Positions 1 to 63,911 of a DNA stretch of 64,000 nucleotides are shown here, one piece after another (position 1 is the first letter of the stretch; each line of letters starts with the position of its first letter). This DNA is from Halocaridina rubra (lineage: Eukaryota; Arthropoda; Malacostraca; Decapoda; Atyidae). Under the pieces are notes generated by a model. The model saw only the letters and a program-made list of their open reading frames with translations. It did not search any database and was not told where the DNA came from. The stretch spans positions 5,001 through 69,000 of the forward strand of contig JAXCGZ010022647.1 in NCBI GenBank assembly GCA_037179515.1, written 5' to 3'. A program made the position numbers and the translations under genes.

Positions 1-161
1 TTTGTACATAAAAAATGTATTGAGATATCAAGAGCTTTTTTATTTTTTTTGTGTGGTTTGCAGTTGTATCTTTATTTTATATCTTAGTTTCTTTCCAAAA
101 TGAATTATTATCATCTTTCATTTCATATTAATGTAATTTTATTTGCTATTATAATTTCCAG

Positions 162-50311
<50,150 letters not shown>

Positions 50312-50347
50312 ATGATAAAGAAAATATGATTTTTTTTTTCACCTGAG

Positions 50348-50420
50348 ACTGTCGGTAGTAAGTGGCATGACCTCTGCATCAATGTTTGATCTTGAACATG
50401 CCTCCAGTCAACCGCTTTAC
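50348..50420 (+). repeat. Duplicate of the end of the sev coding sequence
   Basis: 'gtaagtggcatgacctctgc' and 'cttgaacatgcctccagtca' repeat coding bases at 50247-50300 about 109 bp downstream, now in the 3' UTR. Confidence 0.9.
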
Positions 50421-51540
50421 CCTATTGCAGTGCTGATTTAGTAAATATAATTTATATCACTTGTAACAGTTGCAAACAAATATGGTGATCTGTGAGATTT
50501 ATCTGCATATAATTGCTCTCTTTAATACAACAATCTCTATAATAATGAAGCTTGGTTTGTTAGTGTGAGCAAAACTACTGAAAACTTGTATAATACTGCT
50601 TCGGATCACAAAGTCTTCCAGTGTTTTTTTTTATCTTTTTGTGTGTGAAGTACACATAAAGGATTAAATATTGTACGTTTGTGTGAAATCTGTTATTTCA
50701 GTTATTATTCATTAAGAGCATTATATGTTTTGATAGCAGCTTAAGAGAAGAGCCATATGGATAACCAGATCTAATTATCTAGTGTAAAAACTAATATTTG
50801 ACTGAAATGTGCTGGATACCCATTTTATTTCCATTTCATGTATGTAATTTTTTGTATGTGTATAAATTTCTCGTCAGCTTTTGACAAACTTTTTAATGAG
50901 AAACTAATACACAAGTGCTATTTGAATTGTACATTTTGAAAATATAGATAAACCACAAGTACCTACCAATTCAAAATTGTAGTGCGAATAATCACTGGGT
51001 AGTGGTTAAAATATAAGTGATTGGCTTTTGTACTATCAGAAAACTGTTCTACGCCGACTGTGTTTTTTAACTTCATTCAACAGTATTCTTTCACATTGGC
51101 TTTCCACTTGTAAGTTATGATTACCTGCCTATCTTTAGCTGTAAATAGAGTAGGTTGTTCTATGCTGTATATATCATGAACCACTGTTACATCAGATGAG
51201 GATAATTTGCGGATCTTCATGTACTGTGGCAGTTCGCTTTTGTATTGTTACCTTTTATGAATAAGTCGTAAATGTTACCTGTGATATGCAGAAAGTATAA
51301 TTGATCGGGTACAATATTCCTGACATTTTCTTTTTCTGTTTCTTATTCATCATTATTTTGATGCTTTATTTTCTCTTCTCAAGCTTAATCTATTAGGTTG
51401 AACTTCGCATATTGCTATTTTTCTGCTATTAAGTCTAGATACGGGACCATCAGTGTTTTGAACTGTTTCATGATTATGTTTTCTACCCATGCCTTAAGTC
51501 ATAAGCATTAGTTAGTTATAATACAAGCTGGATTAAAGTA

Positions 51541-51546
51541 AATAAA
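51541..51546 (+). promoter_or_regulatory. Polyadenylation signal AATAAA
   Basis: A canonical hexamer 1.23 kb after the stop, with an ATTAAA just before it (51532). It is the best candidate for sev mRNA 3' end formation. Use is inferred; an earlier ATTAAA lies near 50662. Confidence 0.5.
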
Positions 51547-51584
51547 ATTTTAATATATCATGATCAGAAGATGCCATGAGTTCT

Positions 51585-51965
51585 TTGAGAGGAGATATGA
51601 TTATAATGAGACATATTTGTCTAGTTGTTAGAGAGGAGACCGTTTTATTGTGAGACATTTTCACTTAGTATATACAGGAGACATGATTATTGTGGAACGA
51701 TATCACCTATTTATGAGACGAAACCTAATTATTGTGAGACATTTTCTCCTAGTTATTTGAAAGGTGATGTGACTATTGTGAGACGTTTTTGCTTTGTTTA
51801 TAGAGGAGACCTGGTTATTGTGAGGCAATATCACCTAATTATGGATGAGAACTAATTATTGAGAATTTTTTTCTTCTAGTTTTGAGAGATGTAATCTGAT
51901 CATTTTGAGTTATTTTCTTTAGAGGTGATCTGATCATTGGGAGTTATTTTCATATGGTTTCAAAT
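51585..51965 (+). repeat. About 43-bp minisatellite
   Basis: About nine degenerate units built on 'gaggagacctgattattgtg' plus 'agacattttcacctagttat', just after the presumed end of the gene. Confidence 0.85.
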
Positions 51966-52221
51966 GAGCCTGTAAAAATTATAATATTGTGCTGTCGTCT
52001 GTAATGTGTACAGATTCGTGCAATGAAAATGCGTGTTTGCTTATGGAAGTGATTGATATCTTTAAAATGGTGTCATAGTTTCTTCATTTAATTTTACAAA
52101 ACTTAAGAAAAAAAATGTTTCTGTAAAAATTTAACTTGGTTAGAATTTCTGTACAGTATAAAAATTTGGTTTGAGATAAAGCCTAGGAACTTCATTTGCA
52201 AAAATACACGCATATTCAGTG

Positions 52222-52285
52222 GCCTCTGCCCCCCTTGTAAGGAGGTGGCTGATTCAAAGCACACATGGTAAAAGATACCATTATG
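52222..52285 (-). repeat. Repeat E fragment
   Basis: 'ccccccttgtaaggaggtgg' and 'ctgattcaaagcacacatgg' match the complement of the repeat E end at 10000-10050 and 31560-31610. Confidence 0.5.
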
Positions 52286-52410
52286 TTTTTATGTATTGTA
52301 TCAGTTATCTCGCTTTTCAATGGTTTAACTTTTTTTTTTAGGTACAGAGATTTGATTCATGCATCAGAAACTTGACTTTGATATACACTCAGTACTATTG
52401 TTTTACTATT

Positions 52411-52583
52411 GGGGATTGCAGTAACATAATGGTTGGAGCTGTCGACTTGGTAAGTGTCAGACCCAGTTCGATCCTACAGAGAGGCGTTAAGAAAGTGTCC
52501 AGCCTTAATTTCACATCACCAACCTGTTTGTGTCTAACCCTTTTCGAATGGGTTTTAATAATGACACAAATAAATGACAAACA
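52411..52583 (+). mobile_element. SINE-1 copy
   Basis: 'ggggattgcagtaacataat', 'cccagttcgatcctac' (box B), 'gcgttaagaaagtgtccagc' and 'atgacacaaataaatgacaa'. Confidence 0.85.
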
Positions 52584-52787
52584 TCTACAACAACACGTGT
52601 GTGATGTAAAGTAGTTTTATTTATAAAGTAGCTTTATTTTTGTTTTTTTATTTACTTGAGCGATGCAGTAATACAAATTTTATTTAAACATTATTATGTT
52701 ATGCCTTTCCTTTTTTATTGGGAAATTTTATGTTGTGTTAATTTTGAAATTTATTATAATTTCCTTTTATACAGAAAAGCGTTTTCT

Positions 52788-52935
52788 GGGGTCAATGGTA
52801 ATGCAGTGGTCAGAGTACTCGACTAGGGAGAATGACAAAGTTTTGTTCGGGCCCACTGCAAGGCATTAGGTAGGGCATTCTGTCTTAATTCCCTGTCTCT
52901 GTCCACCCCCATAATGGGAATTAATGGTGATCTGA
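52788..52935 (+). mobile_element. SINE-1 copy
   Basis: 'gtcaatggtaatgcagtggt', 'ttttgttcgggcccactgca' (box B), 'attaggtagggcattctgtc' and 'ccacccccataatgggaat'. Confidence 0.85.
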
Positions 52936-53016
52936 AAATTAAAGTAACAATGAAGTCCTTCTTTGATGAGGAACATACTCTTATGATTATTACACTAAAT
53001 AACTTGAAAATCCTTT

Positions 53017-53484
<468 letters not shown>

Positions 53485-53794
53485 CAATGTCATTACCAAA
53501 GAGGATGGTGTATTGTGTTTTGGTGGATTTAATATGATATCCAAGAATGAAACATCATAAACTTTGTATAATCATGCTTTGTTACATATTTAAGGTTATT
53601 TTAGCGTTTTATTTATTTATTCTTATGCCTTTTATTTGTGAACATACAATCTTTAGGTCTTAAGCAGTTGCCAAATTCTTGAATTCCAATTTACTCACCA
53701 AAGTTTTTATTTTGCCCAAAAGTTTATGTTGCAATAACAGAGTGTATATCACCATTCACACTCTTCTTTATTTCAATTATTTAATTACAAAGAT

Positions 53795-54190
53795 GGCATA
53801 TATTAGCCTTAGGAATTACGTAAATTCCATTACACCACATCTGTAGTGATTTAATGTGATCTTAGGAATGGTGTAAATACTTCTGGAGATTTATTGTGGT
53901 CAAAGGAATTACGTAATTTTGGTACACTTGTAATGATTTATTGTGGTCTTGGGAATGGCGTAAATCTTGCACACCTGTAATGATTTATTGTTTTCTAAGG
54001 AATGACGTAAATTCCTTTACACCTATAGTGATTTTCTCTGATCTTAGGAATGACGTGCATTCCTGCATACCTCTGTTGGTTTACTGTGGTCTTAGGAATG
54101 AAGTGAATTCATGCATACCTTTAGTGATTTACTGATTTACTGTGTCTTAGGAATGACGAAATTTATTGCATACCTCTGGTGGTTTACTAA
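53795..54190 (+). repeat. About 53-bp minisatellite
   Basis: About seven degenerate units built on 'gatttattgtggtcttagga', 'atgacgtaaattc' and 'gcatacctctagt'. It reads open in places by chance. Confidence 0.85.
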
Positions 54191-54375
54191 AACTCATTCC
54201 TATGCAAAAACTCATTTTCACCCACCTGGTGCATAGAGATGCTCTGAAAGCCAATTACTGACTAATGGCTGCAGAGACGCACATATTTTGTTAATAATCA
54301 GTTGATTTATTGTAAATAATAAACTTACACAAACTGGCAGTAATTTTAGTGTCATTTCCACCTCTCATTTGTTTT

Positions 54376-56186
54376 GATGGCTTGCTCTCCCACTGACAAA
54401 CCACTATCCTTGGCTCTTATTTTTCTGTCAACTCTCTCGTAAACAATGCCAGGGCACCTGTCCCTCAACCTTTACCCCTCTAACCCTATGCTCTCCCTTA
54501 TCCTATCTTCATCCAAAGTTCATAAGATTCTTCACTCACTAAAGACGAACAAGGCATCTGGCCCCGATGGTATCCCTGCAAGGTTCCTTATAGAGTTTGC
54601 AGATGAATGGCTCCCTTGCTATGCCGTTTTTTTTCACCTCATTCTCTCAACCAGTATCTATCCTTAATCTTGGAAGCATGCTGTACTGCAACCTGTTCCT
54701 AAGAAGGGTGACTGTTCTATTCCTTCAAACTACCGACCTATTGCCCTAACCTTTTCTATCGCTAAAGTTTTCAAAACTCTGCTCAATGTTCACTTCTGGA
54801 AACACCTTGAAACTAAGTAGCTTATCTCCGATCACAAGTTTGGCTTCCGCAAAGAACGATCCACTGGTGACCTCTTGTCCTATATTACTCGTGTATGGTC
54901 ATCTCTGAGGAAGTTTGGGGAATCCTTTGTCGTCACCCTTGATATCTCTAAGGATTTTGTCAGAGTCTGGCACAAGGCTCTGTAGGCCAAAGTCCCTGCC
55001 TATGGCTTTACCCCTTCTCTCTGTTCTCTGATTTGCAGTTTTCTTATTGACCATTGTTGATGGTGCAACATCTTTCCCATTCCCTGTTACCAGTGGTGTT
55101 CCACAGGGCTCTGTTCTTGCACCTACTCTGTTCCTTCTCTTCATCAATGATCATCTACAATCCCCATCTTCCTCTCTTCTTCACGGCTTTGCTTGCAAGT
55201 TTACTCCACTTTTCCTCTGCCTTTTCTTCACAGCCTTCATCTACTACTTGTAATCAGTCTCGTATCTCTCTTTAACTCTCAACTCCGAATTGCAGAGGGT
55301 GTCTGAGTGGGGCACCCAAAATTTAGTTAAATTTAATGCCTACAAGGCGCAGTTTCTGGCTATCTCTTTATCTTCTTCTCCTCCTGATAGCCCTATTGTC
55401 TTCTAAACTAACGAAATTTACCCTCTTACTTCTATCAGCATATTAGGAATCCATATATCTTTTAACCTGTATTGGATGGATCACATAATCCAAATTTCTA
55501 AATCTATATCCAAAAAATTGGGGGTTCTATTTCGTTTTCGTCATTGCTCTTCCTCTTTACAGTTACTAAAAATCTATAAAGGTCTTATCCGTCCCCACTT
55601 AGAATACTGCTCACACATATGGGGTGCTTCTTCTTATACTCATCTCCTTGATAGGGTTGAATCTAAGGTAGTCAGACTCATTAATGATCCCTCTCTTACT
55701 TCTAACTTGGATTATCTCTCTCTTTGCCGTAAGGTATCATCCCTTTCTCTTTACTATCACTACTACTTCCATTGCTGCTCTGATGAGTTGGCGAGTTCCA
55801 TCCCTCTCCCAGAGTCGAGGGCGCGTAACACTCGCCAACCGGCCTTGTCACACAGGTACTGAGTAGAGATTTGTAGCTCTTCCCATCTACCTCCAGACTC
55901 TGAACTCTCTTCCTCCTACTGTCTTTCCAAATTCATATGAGCTATCCTCTTTCATAAAGTGGATCTACCGTCATCTCAGGGCCTAATCTTCCATATCTCT
56001 ATGTCCTCTGTACTTTGACTATTTTTTTCATCATGTCCTTTTCTTTTGTGTATCATTACCTCATATCTGCTTTGTTAATAACCTTTTTCTTTCCTTCGTC
56101 TTAATGTTCTCTCATGCCTGGGCCTTTACTGATGAGGGTAGTGTTTTATTGCCTGTCCCGGTGTCACTCATAAAAAAAAAAAAAAT
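54376..56186 (+). mobile_element. LINE-B copy B3 (5'-truncated, poly-A)
   Basis: It starts within RT ('gcttgctctcccactgacaa', as in B2) and ends 'cggtgtcactcat' plus about 13 A. Same orientation as B2. Confidence 0.88.
54446..55960 (+). pseudogene. LINE-B reverse transcriptase (B3)
   Basis: Segments are SLKTNKASGPDGIPARFLIE, SNYRPIALTFSIAKVF, a 'DISKDFVRVWH'-like motif A, GVPQGSVLAPTLFLLFINDH, FRHCSSSLQLLKIYKGLIRP, HLEYCSHIWGASSYTHLLDR. The catalytic Asp-Asp box is lost (GFACKFTPLF). Stops and frameshifts throughout. Confidence 0.85.
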
Positions 56187-56829
<643 letters not shown>

Positions 56830-57712
56830 AACGGCGGGCATTAGAACACAAACATTCAGTATCTCTTAAATTTTTCCTTGTGTTTTTGAGTGATTAAGAG
56901 TAAAGTGTAAAACATAAACATAATTTCCCTAAATAAGAAATCCTGCAGAGTATTGTGAGTAAAATAAATTATATTTGTATGACGAGACTGTCCAAAATAT
57001 TAAAGGAAAAAAATGAGAACATTTTCGTGAGGGGAAAGAGAAGAAACTGTCCTGTTCTGCATTGAAGGAAGTTTAGAAGAGTTACCAGAGGTGAAGCCAT
57101 CACATCACATTACCTAATTTTTTGTGTAAATTGGGGAGAGCTCTTAAGCCATTTACCTGATCCTGTGGTTCCATATATTGTTAAAATCAGTATCCTTCCC
57201 ATTTATACTAATTTGATAGTTTGATACACAGAAAAAATGAATGATTAAATAAATACCCAAAATGCACCTGTCAACAGTACCGAGTTAAGTTGCCAAGTAG
57301 CACAGCTGTCTTATTTTCTTCAATTTTTTTTCTTTTAGCTTTCTCTTTTGTTATTTTTTATTTTGTATATAGAGTTAAATGTAAAGTCTGATCCTTGTGA
57401 TAACATATCTTGGTTAGCAAGTGAGTTTATCAGTTAAGAAGAATATACATAGCAGAAACAGGTGGGTGTCTCCTTAGATACAAATTCGAATTTTCCTTCA
57501 AGTATACTTTTGTTTTTGTTTGCATTTTTTTCCCTCAAATTACCAAAGTCAAATTTTTAAGTTAGGATGTGTTACCAGAAAAGAGATAACTTGAGTCACT
57601 AAATAGCGCTTATATGACAATATAAAAATTCTTTGTGAAGCTTAAAAGTTTTTCTCTCTTTTTTTCTCCTTCTCTTCTTCTTTCTATATTCTGTGAATGG
57701 GAAAACATAAAA

Positions 57713-58791
57713 ATGAGGCCATCTCTGTCCCAAACCTCCCCCACCCATGGGTTGAGAGGAGGGGTAGCTATTAGGAGATTAAAACAGAAAATCAAGGATT
57801 TAGAGGCAATGGTTATAAGCCTTGATGATAAAATACGGAATATGGATAGAGAAATGAAAGAGAATGAAACACTCAGAGAGGAAATAAGATTTTTGGGGGA
57901 AGCAAATAAAGCACAAGGGCAGGAGAGGAAAGAACTAGAAAAACGAATAAAGAAGCTGGAAGGGGAAAAGAGTGAACTAGAAACCAGAATTTCTAAACAA
58001 GAAGATAACAACAAACAGCTGAATGACAACCTAAATGAATTAGATGTTAGTTCACTGCTCTTTTCTGAGAGAGACGAGTTTGCATCTTGGAATGTCCAGA
58101 TTAAGGAAAACATTGAACAATTTAGAAGAGAGTTTCAGGAGCTGAATATGGAACATGATGCCATGAAAACTTCCTTTGCTGATGCACTAAAGGGGAATGT
58201 GGCAGTGAAAGAGGCTGTAAAAGTGGTGGCACTGGAAAACATACAAACAGTTGACTGTAAAGAGACAGTAATAAAAAAAATGAAAGACGTTGTGATGGAA
58301 AGGGCTAATCCACTGATTAAACAGGCACTTGATAAGGAGAAGACATTGGTAATCTCAGGCATAAGCAAATCCCAGGAGCCAACATGGCAGGGGAGACTTG
58401 AAGAAATAAGGCTAGGGTTGTAGACCTGATAAGAAAGCTTGGAGTAATTTGTGGTCCTGAGGATATTGTAAACATTCACCAACTAGGCAAATATTCAAGG
58501 GAAGGAAAGCAGAGACCAACAAAAGTAACCTTAGAGAGAGGGGAAACATGTAGAGAAATATTGATGAGAAAAAAGAAAGTAAAAGACCTTCAAGAATTCA
58601 AAGAAGTGTTCATTAGGCGATACAGAAAACAGGAAGAGATGGGAAAAATAAAAAACTTGTTGGAAGAGGCAAGAAGGTTAAATGAGGAAAGAAATGAAGA
58701 AGAGAAGAAAAACTTTCATTTCAGAGTTCTTCCAGACAAACGGGAGATAAAGAAGATAATGAGAGAAGATCAGGGGATGGGGCCTCATTAA
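57713..58791 (+). pseudogene. LINE-A ORF1 (coiled coil, RNA-binding-like)
   Basis: The likely start is MRPSLSQTSPTH at 57713, in the frame open to 58423. Residues about 20-130 form a long heptad-rich coiled coil (KQKIKDLEAMVISLDDKIRN, ELEKRIKKLEGEKSELETRI). After a frameshift near 58415 it continues as DLIRKLGVICGPEDIVNIHQ and ends with KNFHFRVLPDKREIKKIM. A coiled coil followed by a small basic domain is the usual form of LINE ORF1 proteins, which bind the element RNA. Not a host gene. Confidence 0.8.
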
Positions 58792-58799
58792 GAGAACTT

Positions 58800-59534
58800 C
58801 AGGAGGATCTAAATAATCTGCATGAGTGGTCAGAAAAGTTGCTAATGAAATTCAATACTTCAAAATGTAAGGTAATGAGAATGGGTACAAGTGCAAGAAG
58901 GCCCAAGCTTGACTACTCGGTGGCTGGAGTACAACTTCAAGAGACAGAAAATGAGAGAGATCTAGGAGTAAACATACTGGCAGATTTGTCTCCAGAAATA
59001 CATATAAATGGCATAGTAAGGGCAGCATATGCATTCTTATCAAATGTAAGGGTAGCCTTCAGGCACATGGACAAGGAAATGTTCAGAAATATTTATGTAA
59101 GCTATGCGAGGCCAAAACTCGAATATGCAGCCCCCTTTTGGAATCCGCACTTGAAAAAGCACATAGCTAAGCTTGAAAAAGTTCAAAGACATGCCACGAA
59201 ACTGGTGCCAGAAATACGCAATCTCAGTTATGATGAGAGGCTGAGGGAATTAGACTTACCATCACTCGAAGCTAGAAGATTGAGGGGGGATATGGTGACA
59301 GTCTTTAAATTCCTTCATGGTTATGATAGAGTGGATAGGGATCGATATTTTGATATGGCTGGCTCTAGAACTTGAGGTCATAGTTTGAAGCTTGGTAAGA
59401 AAACTTCTTTGCAGGATGTAAGGAAATACTTTTTCAGTGTAAGAGTAGTTGATAATTGGAATTGGCTAAGCGAGGAGGTAGTTAATGCTATCTCAATTCA
59501 TAGTTTTAAGGACAGGTATGATAAGTATCACTAA
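58800..59534 (+). pseudogene. LINE-A RT C-terminus (A4)
   Basis: Open from 58839 to 59375: MKFNTSKCKVMRMGTSARRP, EIHINGIVRAAYAFLSNVRV, YARPKLEYAAPFWNPHLKKH, VFKFLHGYDRVDRDRYFDMA. One stop (SRT then TGA), then KYFFSVRVVDNWNWLSEEVV and FKDRYDKYH. It is the RT thumb/C-terminal region without the catalytic core. Confidence 0.85.
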
Positions 59535-59615
59535 GTATAAAATGGAAGCGATCAGGAAGCGGGAAGATACGAGCTTTGGGCTCTTTCCCGTAAACACAAT
59601 TAGGTAATCACAATT

Positions 59616-62391
59616 AGGTAATCACCCAAATGCTGATAGATTAGCTGGTAAGGCAGTAGAATTAAAGATAAGATTCACAACAGTAAGGCAGATATAGTAG
59701 CAATTACAGAGACTAAGTTGAGTGAGGACATAAACAGTGTCACAGTTTCTTGTTGCTCCTATAAATACTGGGTCAGAGAGCATTATAATAACTGTTGTAT
59801 ATAACCCACCAAGGAACCAGAATAGGCTAGAAGTTTATGAGGAAAGTCATATAGGTACTATTGAAATCCTAAACTCAGTTGTTAACATGGCACGGGAGAA
59901 AAAATGTAGGATTTTGATTATGGGAGATTTTAAACATAAAAAGATAGATTGGATAAATCTTGACCCACACAGTGGTGAGGACTCATTCGGGGCAAGATTC
60001 CTAGATTGCATACAAGGGAATTTCCTACACCAACATGTAATGGAACCAACGAGGGCCAGGGGTGGGGATGAGCCATCACTACTTGATCTAGTATTCACAG
60101 ATAATGTGTTGGATATTGAAAAAATTGAGTATAAACCACCAATTGGAAAGAGTGACCACTGTGTGTTGTTGATGGAGTATATCATTGAAGATATTCTGCC
60201 TGAGAGTAGAGGCACTGAGGACATGAGGAGGAACTATCCGAAAGGAGATTACATCAAAATGAATGAGCATTTTGCAGTTATTGACTCGAGAACCTTTTTT
60301 TTTACAACAAATTTGTACAAGAAATGTATGACATCTTTTGTGAGAAATATGGGAAAATAGTAGATTGCTGCATACCTGTCACCAAAGTAGGTGTAATTCA
60401 TGCCAGAGAGAAATGGTTCGATAATGAGTGTAAAAGAGCTAAGGAGTGGAGAGACAAATGCTGGAAAAGGTATAGGAGGAAAAAAAAACATAAATGCCTG
60501 GCAAACCTACAAAAGAGCAAGAAATGATTACCTAAGTAAAAGAAGAGAGGCAGAGAGAGACTATGAGAGAGACATCACCAGGAAGGCTAAAGAAAATCCC
60601 AAGCTTCTCCACAGTTTTATCAGAGGAAAACCAAAGGTAAAAGAACAGCTTTAAGGCTTAAGAGAGCGGATGGAAGCATCACTGAGACGGACGAAGAGAT
60701 CTGCAAAGAATTGAACAAGGAGTTTCTGTCAGTATTTACAGTAGAAAATATCCTACCCCCTCAGATTGCAGAGATTGAAGCTCAAGGGCCGGTATTAGAG
60801 AACATCAACCTTTCAGCCACAGAGGTATGCAAAGTGCTGATGGAGTTAGATGTTCATAAAGCTACAGGTCCTGATGATATATCCCCTCATGTACTTAAAA
60901 AATGCGCAAACTCAATATCAGTGGCACTAAGTATCATATTTAAAAAGTCACTGGAGTCAGGGGAGATTCCAAGATGCTGGAAACAAGCAAACGTGATACC
61001 TATCTTCAAAAAGGGAAGGAGGGATACAGCTCTGAACTATAGACCATTTTCCTTAACCAGCATAGTTTGAAAAGTTATGGAGAAACTACTAAGGAAACAT
61101 ATCTCTCTTCACTTGGAATCCTTCTACTTTTTGTCAGTGAGACAACATGGCTTCAGAGAAGGAAGATCAACAGTAACAAACTTATTAGAATTTTATGATG
61201 AGGTAAACCGAATCTTACAGGAAAGAGAGGGCTGGGCAGATTGCATATTCCTAGACTTCCAGAAAGCGCTTGACACTGTTCCACATGGGAGACTTATTAG
61301 GAAGCTGCAAGCAATGGCAAGAATAGGTGGAAATGTCTTGGAATGGATAAAAGCTTACTTAGAAGGAAGGAAACAGAGGGTTAGAGTAAGACACTCAGTG
61401 TCAGAATGGAGAAGAGAAGAGTTAGTAGTGGAGCTCCACAGGGTTCAGTTTTAGGGCCACTTTTGTTCCGTGCATATGTAAATGACCTACCAGAGTCTAT
61501 AAATTCATTCATGAATATGTTTGCAGATGATGCAAAGACTGTGAAGAAGGTAGGAAACGAGAACAATGGTAGAGAACTTCAGGAAGATCTAAATAGTCTG
61601 CATGAGTGGTCAGAAAAGTGGCTGATGAAATTCAATACTTCAAAATGGAAGGTAATGAGAATGGGTACAAAATGCAAGAAGGCCCAAACTCAACTACTCG
61701 GTGGCTGGAGTACAACTTCAAGAGACAGAAAATGAGAGAGATCTAGGAGTAAACATACTAGCAGATTTGTGCCCAGAAATACATATAAATGGCATAGTAA
61801 GGGCAGCATATGCCTTCTTATCAAATGTAAGGGTAGCTTTCAGGCACATGGACAAGGAAATGTTCAGAAATATTTATGTATCATGTGTGAGGCTAAAACT
61901 TGAATATGCAGCCCCCTTTTAGAAGCCGCACTTGAAAAAGCACATAGCTAAGCTTGAAAAAGTTCAAAGACATGCCACGAAACTGGTGCCAGAAATTCGT
62001 AATCTCAGTTATGATGAGAGGCTGAGGGTATTAGACTTACCATCACTTGAAGCTAGAAGATTGAGGGGGATATGGTGACAGTCTTTAAATTCCTTTATGG
62101 TTATGATAAAGTGGATAGGGATTGATATTTTGATATGGCTTGCTCTAGAACTAGAGGTCATAGTTTTTGAAGCTTCGTAAGAAAACTTCTTCGCAGGATG
62201 TAAGGAAATACTTTTTCAGTGTAAGAGTGGTTGATAATTGGAATTGGCTAAGCGAGGAAGTAGTTAATGTTATCTCAATTCATAGTTTTAAGGACAGGTA
62301 TGATAAGTATCACTAAGTAGAAAATGGAACAGATCAGGAGACGGGAAGATACAAGCTTTGGGCTCTTTCCCGTAAACAGAATTAGGTAATC
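59616..62391 (+). mobile_element. LINE-A copy A5 (5'-truncated)
   Basis: It begins at 'acccaaatgctgatagatta', directly after the terminal repeats of A4, and runs through endonuclease and RT to a LINE-A 3' end at about 62391. It is then followed by (CATA)n. Confidence 0.88.
59690..62320 (+). pseudogene. LINE-A endonuclease-reverse transcriptase (A5)
   Basis: The most complete LINE-A coding region here. Endonuclease 59737-60360: TVVYNPPRNQNRLEVYEESH, ILIMGDFKHKKIDWINLD, DLVFTDN, GKSDHCVLL. RT: LDVHKATGPDDISPHVLKKC, CWKQANVIPIFKKGRRDTAL, QHGFREGRSTVTNLLEFYDE, IFLDFQKALDTVPHGRLIRK (motif A Asp), APQGSVLGPLLF and NMFADDAKTVKKV with the catalytic FADD intact. At least four frameshifts and a stop (61068) make it inactive. 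The layout fits a CR1-like LINE. Confidence 0.88.
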
Positions 62392-62436
62392 CACATACAT
62401 ACATACATACATACATACATACATACATACATACAG
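62392..62436 (+). repeat. (CATA)n microsatellite
   Basis: About 11 units, exactly at the junction between two LINE-A copies. Confidence 0.95.
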
Positions 62437-63600
62437 AAAAGAGAGGGCTGGGCAGATTGCATATTTTTAGACTTCCAGAAAGCATTTGACACTGTTCCAC
62501 ATGGGAGACTTAATAGGAAGCTGCAAGCAATTGCTAGAATAGGTGGAAATATCTTGGAATTGATAAAAACTTACTCAGAAGGAAGGGAACAGAGGGTTAG
62601 AGTAAGACACTCAGTGTCTGAATGGAGAAGAGTTAGTAGTGGGGTTCCTCAGGGTTCAGCTTTAGGGCAGCATTTGTTTCTTGTATATGTAAATGACCTA
62701 CCAGAGTCTGTAAATTCATTCATAAATATGTTTGCAGATGCAAAGACTGTGAAGAAAGTAGGACACGAGAACAATTTTAGAGAACTTCAGGAAGATCTAA
62801 ATAGTCTGCACGAGTGGTCAGAAAATTGGCTAATGAAATTCAATACTTCAAAATGTAAGGTAATGAGAATGGGTACAAGTGCAAGAAGGCCCAAGTTTGA
62901 CTACTCGGTGGCAGGAGTACAACTTCAAGAGACAGAAAATGAGAGAGATCTAGGAGTAAACATACTAGCAGATTTGTGCCCAGAAATACATATAAATGGC
63001 ATAGTAAGGGCAGCATATGCGTTCTCATCAAATGTAGGGTAGCCTTCAGGCACATGGACAAGGAAATGTTCAGAAATATTTATGTAACCTATGTGAGGCC
63101 AAAACTCGAATATGCAGCCCCCTTTTGGAATCAGCACTTGAAAAAAGCACATAGCTAATCTTGAAAAAGTTCAGAGACATGCCAGAATTACGTAATCTCA
63201 GTTATGATGAGAGGCTAAGGGAATTAGACTTACCATTACTTGAAGCTAGAAGAGTGAGGGGGGATATGGTGACAGTCTTTAAATACCTTCATGGTTATGA
63301 TAGAGTGGATAGGGATCGATATTTTGATATGGCAGGCTCTAGAACTAGAGGTCATAGTTTGAAGCTTCGTAAGAAACCTTCTTTGCAGGATGTAAGGAAA
63401 TACTTTTTCAGTGTAAGAGTAGTTGATAATTGGAATTGGCTAAGCGAGGAGGTAGTTAATGCTATCTCAATCCATTGTTTTAAGGACAGGTATGATAAGT
63501 ATCACTAAGTAGAAAATGGAACCGATCAGGAGACGGGAAGATACGATCTTTGGGCTCTTTTCCTGTAAACACAATTAGGTAATCACAATTAGGTAATCAC
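62437..63600 (+). mobile_element. LINE-A copy A6 (5'-truncated)
   Basis: It starts in RT ('gagggctgggcagattgcat') and ends with two AATTAGGTAATCAC units, followed by (CATA/AT)n. Confidence 0.9.
62440..63508 (+). pseudogene. LINE-A RT C-terminal half (A6)
   Basis: GVPQGSALGQHLFLVYVNDL, then FADAKTV (one Asp of FADD deleted), MKFNTSKCKVMRMGTSARRP, and after frameshifts VFKYLHGYDRVDRDRYFDMA and WNWLSEEVVNAISIH to the stop at 63508. Confidence 0.85.
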
Positions 63601-63617
63601 ATACATACATGCATATA

Positions 63618-63911
<294 letters not shown>

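Larger units (their letters stand above)
50312..51565 (+). other. Probable 3' UTR of sev
   Basis: This is AT-rich, non-coding sequence between the stop codon and the AATAAA signal at 51541. It includes a second copy of the end of the coding sequence (50348-50420). The cleavage point about 20 bases after the signal is an estimate. Confidence 0.6.

Noticed and set aside
53795..54190. A CRISPR-like or regulatory repeat array
   Set aside because: Unit and spacer are not separable, units decay gradually, and the genome is eukaryotic; it is a minisatellite.
57635..58423. Coiled-coil protein as a host gene downstream of sev
   Set aside because: The same sequence occurs on the minus strand in LINE-A copy A3 between its 5' UTR and RT, so it is the LINE ORF1.
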